Part shown: positions 12,158 to 23,615 of the stretch, in pieces | Layout: every line of letters begins with the position of its first letter | Numbering within the stretch: the stretch's first letter is position 1 | From: Acanthaster planci | Lineage: Eukaryota > Echinodermata > Asteroidea > Valvatida > Acanthasteridae | DNA: 51,840 nt | Reading direction: 5' to 3' | NCBI RefSeq assembly: GCF_001949145.1 | Contig: NW_019091627.1 | Coordinates: forward strand, 137,139 to 188,978 | Notes under the pieces: generated by a model | The model's database searches: none | Told to the model about the DNA's origin: nothing | What the model saw: the letters and a program-made list of their open reading frames with translations, nothing else | Position numbers and translations under genes: made by a program

Positions 12158-12513
12158 CTGTTAATTAATGTGTCTTTAATGCAGTAGTTGCAAAGACTGC
12201 TAGACTTGTTCCGTGACGATAGCCTGCCACACAAATCTACTCTACGATGCAAGGCTCAGAGGGAATTAAGTGATACTCGGCGGAATGATGTCACCTGGGC
12301 GCGTATCAGTCTACTACCCGGACGCGCGACGGAATTGGTCAATGACGTGCTCCAATTTGGTTATGAGGTCTGGTAACACACATTTATTTTAGCAGTATGC
12401 TCGAAACATGGTACAAAAGCTTTGGGTATTTATTAAATGGTGTGGTGTAGGGGGGTCAGCTCTAACAATTCAATAAAAGAGTACCTAAGAATGATGTCAG
12501 CATTGGAACTTAC

Positions 12514-12672
12514 CCGTAATACATTACTGCTCGCCAATTGTGAACTTCTTTTGCCGCCGGGTCCCCAGCCAGGGACCTTGTAGTGTATCTGGCCGCAACA
12601 TCTCGAGAATTCTCCCATGAAGATTAGAGTCAGTAGGATGGTGGTTAACACAACAAGCCTCATACCGGCCAT
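12514..12672 (-). CDS. GnRH-type neuropeptide precursor, first coding exon
   Basis: This exon encodes the N-terminal 53 residues of a secreted neuropeptide precursor. Residues 1-27 are a signal peptide (MAGMRL, then a hydrophobic VVLTTILLTLIF core, ending in SRCCG). Residues 28-39 are QIHYKVPGWGPG, followed by Gly40 as amide donor and the dibasic Lys-Arg cleavage site at 41-42. The expected product is a 12-residue peptide with N-terminal pyroglutamate and C-terminal amide. It differs at one position (Val for Asn) from the GnRH-type peptide known from the starfish Asterias rubens. In that family the peptide acts through G-protein-coupled receptors of the GnRH/corazonin group. The exon ends CGG|GTAAGT (phase 0). 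Upstream of the ATG is a strong pyrimidine tract with AG at 12675-12676, suggesting an intron in the 5' UTR, as in vertebrate GnRH genes. Identification is strong; the exact upstream exon boundary is inferred. Confidence 0.9.
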
Positions 12673-13112
12673 CACTAAAAGAAATCTGGGATGAAAGGAA
12701 AAAGGGCAAGAATTAGTCCCCAGTATTAGGCATATATTAAAGTTATAAAATGGCCAGAGAACTATAGAGAGAACAATGAATAATTTTCCTAACGCTAAAG
12801 GGGTCCCAACGCTTTAAGCACAGAGAAGGCCACAATTTTAAAGACAAAATAGTATCCAGTGCTGCTTGAAAAGTCACGAATGACGCTACCATGTACCATA
12901 CAAGCATTTTAAAACGACTATAAGTACGTGCAATGGGAGTTATAATGATAGAATGATGGAGAATACTTTTGTTTATAGATTGTGTTTGTAAATACTGAAT
13001 TTTTCTATGGAGGACTAAAGTGGGAAACAGACATTTCTCAATTTTTGACCAGTAGACTGACAGGTTTATAGAAGTCGAGTCAAACATTTTATCTAGCAGA
13101 TATTTTTTTTTT

Positions 13113-13442
13113 ACCTTGACGACTCTTGCAGCACCCCAAAAGCGGACTAACGAGGATTTGAAATTCCCGCTAGTGAAAATTAATGTGATGTTCCAAAAAT
13201 TGATAACCAAATTAACTTTTTTCATGCTAGTAGATTTACACGTTTTAGAAGTGCGTAAGGACATCTGTTTTCAAAAACAGCGAATTTTCTGCCAGCCAGA
13301 AAATCGCCTGGTAGAAAATGAAAAAAAATGGGTTGTCCACTTTTGATGAAGCATCACATTAATTTTTACTAGTGGGAATTGGAAATCTTCACTTTACCAC
13401 TTTATCCACTTTTAATTAAGGTGCCGCAAGAGTCGGCGCACC
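13113..13442. mobile_element. 330-bp fold-back MITE with long imperfect inverted repeats
   Basis: The left arm 13113-13190 and right arm 13352-13442 are reverse complements with substitutions and small gaps. Shared blocks are GACTCTTGCRGCACC, GATTT-AATTCCC, CTAGT and AAAATTAATGTGATG. The centre holds a smaller hairpin (TTTTCTG / CAGAAAA around 13290-13310). It lies 0.4 kb upstream of the GnRH-type exon. TA occurs at or near both outer ends, but a clean target-site duplication is not certain. Confidence 0.65.
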
Positions 13443-16221
13443 AAAATCTACTATGCATGAATGAGAAATGTTTGTTTACTTTTCTTCCTCCGTACCTATC
13501 ATTCCTTTCATAATAGTTGCAGGTCGGTATTATCTACAATAGAAATGAAGAGTTTAATCCTCCCAAGAAAACACGCGCCTTTGTGTGCAGATTCAAACTG
13601 CCAGTAATGCAGGCAAACTATGACCAAACTTAACGGTCGAAGTCGCAAGTTTCAAGTGCTATCTAAAAAAAAAAGGACTTTCAAAACGCATTTCACAACA
13701 GAAGCAAGTAAACGTACTATTGTTTAATGATTATATGTTGATTGTAATATGAATTAAATCATATTAAAGATACAAAAATGCTCTTTTATACATTACTCAT
13801 ATAAGAAAGTCATTGCCAAATGCGTCGAAAACTCGTTGCATAGGATCTGCTTACAAAATAAAGTCTTCTGTTTTTCTAATTCCTTTAGATAAGCTTGTGG
13901 TTCTTGCGTAGATTTACGGTAACCCTAACATGGTACTGAGTGTAATCATGGGAGCAGGGCAGGTTAAGGATAAATCTTACAAAATCTGGTCTAAAAGAAG
14001 GTATGACTTTTAGGGAAACGTACTATGAGTTATAGTATTCAAAGGAAAAAATCTAAGCGTTCATTAACTTCCAGCTTTTTCGTGTATTGGAAAAAACGCC
14101 ATTTTCTCTTGCATTTAACAGAGGTCATATTATACAGAAGGGAATGTTCAGGAGGATTGCAATAAGAAAATTGCATGTTTTTCTTCGTAAATGAAATTGA
14201 TCTTCTAACAGATCTCTTTATTAACCATTAATAGACACAACTTAATAAATGTGATGGATTGCCCGAATAATGCATTTACGTCACACTCGATGTCCCAACC
14301 TAATAAGCATGGTATTACATTCAATAAAGCCCTTCTGAGCATGGCCATGAAAACCTACCAGCAGATACTGGAATCTAATAAGAAAACTTTTTTTCCTCCG
14401 CGGACCTTCTATTAGGCTCGTTCCCTCCTTTGATAACGCATGCAATACAAGTTGGAAACGGAATATCATTTTAATGTCTAAACCTTGATCATACCGCAAA
14501 TGTTTCCTTGAAGTTGTCATCTTTTCGATGGAAGCATAAGCAATTTCTATAAACAGTTTTCAAGCCTTGGCTTTAAAACACATGTTGTGTTAGACTTAAT
14601 ACAGGCCACATTACCGTTTTTATGAAAATAAATGTCAATGATGTTGCGAGCTTTTCATAGTGTCTTGTAAAAGCCAGGGTTTTGCTTAATTAAATTATTG
14701 CTGCCATATATAACATATGTGTTTAGCTTGACAATGAGTGTAAATTGGCCCGTTCACATCTTGACATGACCACTTATTATGTGTATCTGCCAGGGGCGTC
14801 ATCTTATATTTGAAACCATAATTGGTAGAGCTGCAGAAGGGACTACAAATATGACTATTGGCAAATATTACGCGAACAAACTTCAAAGATCTGAGAAGGA
14901 TTCCGCCATACAGGAACACAAAATTACTCTACCCTTTGCACTGGGGCACTTTGTGGCATTTAAGACCCTCTACCACGTCATGTAGAGTGAACAGAACTGT
15001 GATTCATTACCCCTTACGAAAAAGACGAATGAAACATCGCTTTCTGAAGTCAAATTCCATCCAGGATTATGTGAAGACATCTAAAACCAAGGCCTAATAA
15101 CACGTCAGCCTTCAGAAAATATATCATGAATAATGGATGTAAAGAGAAAGTTAAGCAAATGAATCAAAACAGTATTAGACAAAAGTGGCATGAATTTGTG
15201 CATTGCAGCCCCATTCGAGAAAGCTTGTAAATGCCTGTACAAGTGCAAAGACAATGTTGTTGTAACTATGTCTCGGTGAAGCGCCAAATTTGCAATAAAA
15301 AAGTTACGACCTGAAGCAGAAATCAAAAATCTTATAAACTAGCACACCTTACTGAAAATAATGAACGTGTAATAACATCTTATGTGACACTCTCAGAAAC
15401 AACCGACTTCAAAAGAAAAATCTCTGAAATAAAGGAAGAGAATGCCGACCAACCACTGCCATTAATAACGATACTTTCAGGCAAGATGATTGGTTACCAC
15501 CTTACCAATAGTACATTGTAAAAAGTACAGTGTCATAACTGCTTGAGCAGTATCAAATAGTGCTGTGGGGACAAAAGAAGGGAGAAAAGGTCGATCGAGC
15601 TTACAAGACAGGTAAATTATGGTGAAGGGATGGGTTCAAGACAACTCGTGTTTTGTGGTATGTTTTTTTCTATTTTATACGTTCACTTTTAAAAAAGCCA
15701 GTTCTGAATGTTATCTAATATTCTGTCCATATTTTTGGTTAAGGTTCGATGGATTGACTGATCAACAAGTGTAAGGCCTGCTTAATAGCTTAGGCCTATC
15801 AGTGCAGTCTGTAACGTACGCGAAAAGAGTTCTTTACAAAGAGTTGAAAGATTGAGTGAAAATTATCAAGATTATTATTATTATTTATTTGACCAAAACA
15901 GAATAACAGGGTACAACAGTGTACATAACAGAAAAACAAAGAAAAGAAAATAACAAGGTTGAACAAAGAATACTAAAGAAAAAAATAAGTAGACTGGTGA
16001 ACACGGCGAACAACCAAACAACCACCGAAAAGGACATAACATGTGACTGTTATGTTGGTCGGGGACTGCTAAAGTAAACTTAACTGCTGTTACCTGCAGA
16101 TATGCAGCCTGGCACACAACAAACGATGTTCATCAACGGTGTTGTGTGCTTCCTTGCACATGACTTTGTCAGATGACGTAACCGTTTCTGGTTATTTGTT
16201 TTTGTGGGCAATTCTTAACGA
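13443..16221. other. Stretch without a confirmed gene
   Basis: The plus frame 15315-15521 is open for 68 codons and reads SRNQKSYKLAHLTENNERV and later FKRKISEIKEENADQPLPLI. It looks protein-like but lacks a good acceptor, and I do not recognise it. The rest shows nothing definable. Confidence 0.4.
15871..15990. repeat. ATT microsatellite and A-rich flank, possible retroelement tail
   Basis: (ATT)n runs into ATTTATTTGACCAAAACAGA and then A-rich sequence. A similar TTATTATTATTTAT lies at about 39750. Such tails often end LINE or SINE copies in marine invertebrates; the element body is not recognised. Confidence 0.3.
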
Positions 16222-16389
16222 GTGCGTTCTCACTGTTAGTCCTGTTAACATGACTAGGACTCAGGTGCGGAAGTATTCTCCCCCTCTAGCGAGAGTATAC
16301 TCATGCTGACCCACAGGTCGTACCCCAGCCGTTTGAGCGCTTCAATAGGAGTATGCACGTGTTAACACGACTAGCTATTTCGAACGCAC
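16222..16389. repeat. Inverted repeat, about 28-bp arms
   Basis: GTGCGTTC ... AGTCCTGTTAAC at 16222-16249 faces GTTAACACGACT ... GAACGCAC at 16361-16389 in inverted orientation. The arms match at both ends and are looser in the middle. The word GTTAACAYGACTAG also occurs as a direct repeat (16244 and 16361). It could be a small MITE; no target-site duplication was identified. Confidence 0.4.
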
Positions 16390-16413
16390 CCATTATGCTC
16401 CTGGTTATTGCTT

Positions 16414-16421
16414 TGACGTCA
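16414..16421. promoter_or_regulatory. Perfect CRE palindrome upstream of a possible first exon
   Basis: TGACGTCA is the consensus cAMP-response element. It lies 50 bases upstream of the ATG at 16471. A second half-like site (TGACGTAA) lies at about 16174. Function depends on whether a gene starts here. Confidence 0.3.
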
Positions 16422-16470
16422 CAAACATGGTTCTGGTTGTCACCAACACACGCCCTGGGCACTGTTGAAA

Positions 16471-16695
16471 ATGGTTGACAAATTCTATTCGCCGGCTGCG
16501 CGCAGGAACTTAAAATATTCCCAATGTTTGTTTATCGGGGAAGAAGATCCAAAAGGTGTATTTCAAGTAGAAATTGTAATTAACCCTTTCTTTTTTCTAT
16601 TGCATGGCATGTCCTTATCCACAAAGCATCGTTCTCAGTGCACGTTGTGGGCAATCATTTATCGATTTCGATGCGGAAAACAGGGCGTAAATTAA
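16471..16695 (+). CDS. Possible first coding exon, unidentified
   Basis: An ATG in good context (GAAAATGG) opens a 74-codon frame beginning MVDKFYSPAARRNLKYSQCL and FIGEEDPKGVFQ. The first 32 residues look protein-like; beyond that the sequence becomes hydrophobic and less convincing, and a donor at AAG|GTGTAT (about 16555) could end the exon earlier. A perfect CRE palindrome lies about 50 bases upstream. The protein is not recognised. Confidence 0.2.
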   Translation: MVDKFYSPAARRNLKYSQCLFIGEEDPKGVFQVEIVINPFFFLLHGMSLSTKHRSQCTLWAIIYRFRCGKQGVN

Positions 16696-19600
16696 ATAGA
16701 GAGACGGCGGAACAAACCATGTGAATAACATCCATCGCTGTTACCAGAAGCCTCATGACAAACAAAACATGTACGACCTATAGAAAACTGTTTGCTCGAA
16801 AAACACTATATATGATATAAAACTTTGAGAAAAGTAAGATTTTTTTTGAAAGAGTATTTTTAGGTCGGGTAATCACTAAGTCTAAATCTGACTCTAATTT
16901 TACAGTCAACGAAAGACCCTCTCGTCATCTGCAAATCTTCATGAGTGAGTGAAAACTGTCATGGCTAATTTAACAATGGAGCCGGCTTTCCTTCTGGATG
17001 TCATGACTCCTTTTTGATGAGTTAAGATGAGACCTCCTCGTTGCTCCATTAAGGCAGCCCTGGAGCACCAACTAGCACTCCGTCGTGAGAAAGCGCAATA
17101 ACACTGCCATGATGTAAGAGGCAAGCCGGAGCGGGATGAGAGACTTCGTGTTTACTCTTCTTGCACTTTCTGTTTTCTTCAGTCGAGACCGCCCTTAATG
17201 GAAATATCTGAAAGCTGCAAGTCAGGGTGCGCTTGTGTCAGAATTAAATCGCCAATGACATGCACCAGTAAAGTGTAACAAAAGATTGGCAGTAAGGTGG
17301 TCCTGGATATTTTGTATCACTATCATTCAATGTGAGACTGTTCGCTTAGGTATTTAACTGTGGCCGATACGATTTGCCTGTATACGAAGACAGAGACTGA
17401 GCTTTGGTCGAAAAGGGCACAATCGAAACTTTGAGGCGTTGCATGAATGATGTGAATATATTTATGGGTTTCGCCAATTTCTCAGTGTCGACAACAGCAT
17501 TTCAATGTGGTCGACTAAACTTACTTGCACTTATTCAGAGCTTTAGTTATCACAACTGACCTTGGAGGAGGGCGGTTTGCTGTGGGATGTTACTTGCGTG
17601 GGGTTGGTTTTCAAAATTTTATTTCAACATTACTGCCGCTAGCACATTTTGGTTCGGATCAAGCGACAACACCCTATTTCATTGCTCTCATGTTGTCGTC
17701 CTTGTTAGAATTCTTCGTTCTCTATCCCTCTTTGTGATATCCCTCCCTCTCTGTAAAGGCTAGTATTCAGCAATAGGGTCCAGGGTATTCCTTGACTCCC
17801 ACTATCCTGACAAGAAACGTTTTGTTCTTTGTAAAGCTGGATACAGAGAATCACATGTAGCAACACAGCTCTTATTCTACACCCTCCAACTTAGGCATTT
17901 GAAACTCGATACACTTGAATTGCGCATCATCAAACAAATCTGACGGCTGCAGAGTCGATGAAGAAAAGATCCTGATAGATCTACACATTATAAGGTCAAA
18001 TGATGAATAACATTGTCTGAATTAGAGGACAATAAGGGATCTTGATCATTTGATATTCGTTCTGGACCACCCACCCGCAGGCTGTGAACCTGCGTGCGCT
18101 TACTTGGCAGATTAAATTACTCAGGAACGCACAACAACGGATAACGGTCTGTCTGTTTGCTGACTCGATTAGTTTATAGTTTATATTTTGAAAATTTGAC
18201 TTATATGAGGGAGTGAAACCTTTGCTTCGTGGAACGCTTTAAGCTTTATATGTAAGTCCTCTGCTAGTAATTGCTTCATTTAACACTGGGTTTTCAATTT
18301 GTACCACGGAGTGCTTTTCCAAAATATCCAATCTCCTATAGACCAAATTGATGAAACGTTTGTCATATTTCCAATTACCACCATACTGTGTGCGCTCACG
18401 GTGCTCTGATTCTTTTGACGCATTGCTTGAATTAAATCGAAACGACTGTTTAACCGTAGTTACAAAAGTTGTCTGCTGCGTTACTCTTTTTGTATGGCTT
18501 TGATTTTAAACTTCAAGTGGAAAGTTGAAACATCGCTGGTGTCTGGACTTTTGACTATCAGCATAAGTTTTGGTGTAAAATTAAGGAAAAGACACTCTAC
18601 AGCTCAACATTCGGAGCCACAAAGTTCCACAGTGAGACTTAAACACGTCACAAAATTCTAGAAACAATTTGACCAATAAGGCTCGATCAGTTATATCCAA
18701 CATTGGCTCTTTCTTCAAAGGGTAGGCTAACCGAATATCCCGATAATGGTTACAACTCCCGGAGGGGCTTCGGCGCTTAGCGTCTGTTCGAATTAGTGTT
18801 GAGAATGGAATTGGCACTTCAGAAATCTCGGACGTGTGAAGTATTGCTCCAGTGTTTTAACGATCTTATGTTCCTCGAGAGAGAAATACCGAGAGGTAGG
18901 ATATCTCTTGCTACAACACGGACCGGAAGGACTCGACATTTCTTACTTTCGGCTGAGGTTTAAAATGTCGGTTCATCAAAACAATCCCACATACACTTGA
19001 GTAAGGTCCTTGAAAGTGGCTTTATGGAAATCCAATATTAGCGCTCAAAAACCTATTAAAAACTTAACATGAAATAAAGAGATGTACGCCACGTAGATAA
19101 GTTACTATACCAGAAAAACACTGACTTTGTGCGTTACTTAACTTCTAGGTATACACGTATAGTGTGAGTGTATGCAGCGACGCATAATGCACATAACTCA
19201 ATACAGATTGGTATACATGCATATGTATAATGGGGTATGTAGCTTAGAGCTCTTTTGATTGATTATTGTTTGATTCCTCTAAAACTTCAAACCAAACGCA
19301 AAACACACACATTCACCCACACCCAAAACAGAAACAGGTAAACAAACCAATAAATCAGTAACAATCCCAAGCAACCATTATAACTACCTTATCAAAATGA
19401 AGCGCATCAAGCGAAAATCTTGTTATATGTCGTCATCGAGATATAAGTACTATCACGCTAAAAAAGGTTGTATAGTTCTGCAAATTAGAAACGAGAACAG
19501 GTTCTGAATTAAAAATGCATTTTGACTTTTTTATCCCTGAAGCAGATTCCAATTCCCTGTCTTGGCAAGGTACATGATTAAGTTATCATGCAGCTCATCT

Positions 19601-22600
19601 CCGGAGCAAGGACGGCAATTCTGGTGCAGTCGAACTCTTGGGGGACATTAAAGTATATGAGATGTGATTTCTGACAGGAAAGTTGCTCTTATGGGAGGTG
19701 CGAGAGGTTGAAACGAGTCTCATCTGTCCGAACGTCGCCCTAGGATGTATGGCCAACACTCCGAGTGCGATTAGTCCGTTCACATGTGTGAGCGCTAGCG
19801 CATTATATGCTCTCACACTCTCAGCTTTTTTCTTCGTCTCCTTCTTGTCCTTATAGATTCCAGTTGATCACTGAAATGGAACTCATAATTTTGGGAGTTT
19901 GGTTGAAAAATTGTTAAATTGTTACGTTTCTTTAGTGGTCTCAGCTTTAAGAAGTGTGGCACGGAGAAATGTCCTGCATACATTTTTCAAAAATGGTCAA
20001 AAACAAGTTAATGTACGGACATAAATTGAAACGAAATATATCATTCTATAATTGAAAACGTTTTTCGGAGGTAATTTTTTCTAGGAGTTTTTTTTTGGGG
20101 GGGGGGAACACATTAGTCAGATAGGCTACACATTGATTAATATTCGAGATATTACAAGATTTTTCACTTTCGTCTTCAGGATGCTACACTTTTCACAAAT
20201 AATCATGTGTTTAAGTTTATTTTTCTCAAAACGTGGTGTTTACTGCATCAAATATCAGGGAGTTCTTAGACTAAAGAAATCTTGGTGTCAGTCGCATTGA
20301 AGGAGTGTCACAATTTGTTTATTTGGGTGTACATTAATTTCCAGTGTGCAAAGGGCACCTGTGACAGCGTATCGTTTTGGCCGAGTAACCTTATAAAAGT
20401 TGGCGGGAAAAAATGATTTCAGTAACCGTTAATAACCAATATATGCTGGCAGTCTGCAATAAAATAAGGCAATAAAGCAGGTTCCATATCGATTTAAAAC
20501 GAATCAAATCGTTTCAATATTTCAGAAAGATACATATCCAGCTCCCAATGCTATTTATTCTGGTAGCCTGTGAAATATAAAATTCTATGAACTTAATGCC
20601 TACCAAAATGTTTGAGTTATTGTTTTACAAAGTGAACTGCAACATTTATTTTTGTTTGTGTTGAACTCGGAAACCTCCTTAAATTTATTCTTAATTTTAA
20701 TGGCCTGCATCACCGTTTAATTTAATTTCAACTAATCCGGTAAACGCATTACACCATTTCAGGACTACGGGCTTACATTGAGGCTTCAGTCGAATATGAT
20801 ACTAGGATTACTGATGTAGTCTGTCCCATTTATCTGCATATGGTTTTGCTGAAAATACATTAGGCCTTTAAACATTTTCCTTTCATAGATCTCATTTTCT
20901 TTCTCACTATAGTTCCTATAGAACCGCAAAATCGACTATGTGATCAGAAATTTCGAAAATTGATGATTAATTAATTACTACCCTGCGACCAGCATTAGGC
21001 TGCATACGAAACAGGCCAAGCTCTGGACACAAGCTGCAGACGTGGTCATAGAAGCTACTACTGGGGTGTTTCGATATTAGTTTGCAGGTCATACACACTT
21101 CATAATTTGACCAGTAGGCCTAAGGTGTTCGGATTACCCAGCCCCAGCAGGAACAAAGGCATATTTTTACATAGTAACGACAATCGTTTGGTGTTAGCTC
21201 ACTGCGTATGCGCACAGGTTCACGTGCGGTTGGCGCGAGACACACTAATCACGACCAATTTTTGTTTGAATGTACTGTCTTCAGGTGTGCGAAGGCCAAG
21301 TTGAAAAAGAAATCCCACCAGCGTGTCAACTCTTTGCATGTGGGGGTCCATTTCAACTCAGGTTGGATGACAGCCACAAACGCATAGACTACCAGTCTCG
21401 CGCGTATAACTGTGCTTTTGAATGTATCGACAAACAATGGGCAAAATGATAGATGGCAGCGCGTTCAGTGCGCATTGCTCATAACATTGCCGATATTTGT
21501 ATACGTGTACTTCTAAACACTTTCACTTTTTTGCTCTTTGGTACTGCTATCTCTTCTCTTCAAATGTTGCAACTGCATCGTTCTGAATCTACATGGGCTA
21601 GATTAAGTGAAAAGAGGATTTTTTTCTAAACAAAAACTTACTGCATACGATTTTATAGCTAGAATTCTTCAGCTCTGCGCAATTCCCTATACTAAGGGAT
21701 AAATTTGCCTATAGTTTTGATTTTAGTCATGCGTTAGGCAGATCAAGGAATACTTATTTAGTTTTAAATGCGATCTGGAGGCCTATACTTTTATATGTCT
21801 GTGGATTGAATACGCGCGCCTCAAGTTCAAGCGTGCGTTTGCATTTAGCGGATAGGTGGTATATACATCAATTCCCACGTATATAATTGGACACCAGTAT
21901 TCATAGATGGCATTCTGCTTCAAAAACTTTTACCAGAATGCTTTGCTTATTAGTTATTTCACGCATCTTTTAAGAATACAGACACTGACATGCAAAAATC
22001 CGTAGAAAAGCCGTGAAATATTTCCAGGTCACAATAGGTTTGTACACAAGCATGGATACACCCAGTAGGCCTCTTCCTCACTATTAACCGCGAATTATTG
22101 AACGTCCTGGTAATTATATAAATTTCTATGCCCGCAATGTAAAAGTAGATAAATGTGTCTAGATTAAAGTTAAGACGTCTACCGTGCGATGTTCCCGTAG
22201 TTATGGCATCTCTTCGAGTTATCGCTTATTTTTTCATTGTAAGTAGGATTTAATCGCAAAGCAGGGTAACCACTAATTTCTTTCCAGACAGGTTACAAAA
22301 GTGTAGCACACTTTGAAGATTCCAGGTACGGATCTCAGCCATTATGAGCAAAATGTTAATTTAACCTTTTGAAATTAAATAGGAGTCACTTCTGGCGTTG
22401 AAGCAAATGTGGGGTCTTATCAGCTATTAATCAGTCCATATCGACTGACCTATTTGATCTCCCGATTGCAGCTTTCGACATGCAGTCGAAGACAAAGGGA
22501 AAGATTGCCTTTTTAGATTACTGAGAATGCAAAGTGGTATAGAATCGAGGTCAAACTCTGAAGCTCACTACTACTGGACGGGTAACGAAGCCTGCTTGAA

Positions 22601-23131
22601 TAATGGAGTGCGACATAAAACTAAGAGTAACCATTAAGGGTCGCTAAGATGGCACCTTGCACACACTTCTCACTTCTCGATGCTGTCTGTGTGCTCCATT
22701 GTCACACCCCGGATAGCGGTTAGATCCATCTTGTTGTCAGTTATCGGAGTGTAACGCCTTGTTTTGGAAAAGAGCATTTAACGCTTTTGTGCGAGGCGAT
22801 AAGGCGGGAGTGAGAAAGGAATGACCTCTTTTGCAAATGAGCATAAGTCGCTTAGGCGTGTGCATTAAGCCTTTGAATACGAAAAGGTCACAATGAACGA
22901 CTGCCGAGAGCATTCAGCGAAAATTAATGACAGCGTGTTAATGTTGTTCCGATTAATGTATTGGTAAAAATGTATCTGTTACCAAAGACAGCTTAAAACC
23001 ATGTTGTCTGTGCTCACTGGTGAGTGGTGGTGAAGGGTTTTTAAGGAGAGTTTCCCAGTGGGTTTCATATGTGATTGATGCCAAGGTTACTCTAGCTTTC
23101 TGTAGCTCAATATCAAATTGAGTCAAATTAA
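16696..23131. other. Long stretch without a recognised gene
   Basis: Holds a G10 run (20097-20106) and a minus frame at 19595-19870 (AESVRAYNALALTHVNGLIA), open but without firm splice sites. A locally GC-richer stretch at 22660-22900 has no frame support. Otherwise plain AT-rich sequence. Confidence 0.45.
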
Positions 23132-23443
23132 TCAGGGCCCTGTTAGCATCCAGAGAACGTTGTACTCGATCGGAAACAACGCGACAAAAGCGGGAGAGAA
23201 TAGATTTACATGGATCACTTTGTCTATATGATCAAAGCTTGTCTGGGAACGTCGTTGTCTTCTTGCTCCTAGACCTCCTCTTCGTCTCTCCATTTTTTTC
23301 ACTCTGATGTTTTCAGACACATGAGTCTGCAAGATCTCAAAACAGCTTGCCTTGAAGCTAGTATCAATAGTATGGCCCGGAGCACAAATTTCCGTTCGAA
23401 AGCACAAAATTGTCTCGTGTTTGGTTTCTGTCACTTCCTTCAT
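23132..23443 (-). CDS. Hypothetical ATG-started frame, 103 codons
   Basis: A true ATG opens this frame 60 bases downstream of the donor of the 23503-23615 exon on the same strand. The product begins MKEVTETKHETILCFRTEIC and contains a very basic block (KKMERRRGGLGARRQRR). No family is recognised. Its phase does not fit the upstream exon directly. It is listed because it sits in a locally GC-richer stretch beside a credible exon. Confidence 0.15.
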   Translation of the reverse strand: MKEVTETKHETILCFRTEICAPGHTIDTSFKASCFEILQTHVSENIRVKKMERRRGGLGARRQRRSQTSFDHIDKVIHVNLFSPAFVALFPIEYNVLWMLTGP

Positions 23444-23502
23444 AGTAAGAGAAGTGGTTACAGCAGATTGAGTGGAGTGACGTTGTGAGTGTGCAAACTC
23501 AC

Positions 23503-23615
23503 CTGCTTAGACTCCCCTTGAACAGCTCTATCCCAAAAAGTAAGCCTGATGTGAATTTTTCAATGACCTCGGCCAAGGCCAGCACATCAATATGATTGGT
23601 CAGTGGCAAGGTCTT
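23503..23615 (-). CDS. Internal exon, weakly like the C-terminal part of an AAA+ ATPase domain
   Basis: On the minus strand a T-rich acceptor (seven T then AG) is followed by 113 bases open only in phase 0, ending in AGCAG|GTGAGT, a consensus donor. The 37 complete codons begin KTLPLTNHIDVLALAEVIEK and continue FTSGLLFGIELFKGSLS. The order 'leucine-proline-leucine, x-D-V-x-x-L-A-E-x-x-x-x-F-T-x-x-x-L' resembles the segment of AAA+ ATPases that usually reads DVDLxxLAExTExFTGADL just before the lid. The GAD of that motif is not conserved here, and I found no Walker A or Walker B exon nearby, so this could be a divergent exon, a decayed copy, or an unrelated protein. The splice signals are the firm part of the call. 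The next exon must start with one base completing an AGN codon; none was fixed. Confidence 0.4.

Noticed and set aside
12743-13264. 173-codon open frame on the minus strand, the longest in the window, just upstream of the GnRH-type exon
   Set aside because: It runs through the left arm of the 330-bp MITE, starts in the element, has AT-driven composition and no recognisable domain. I consider it chance.
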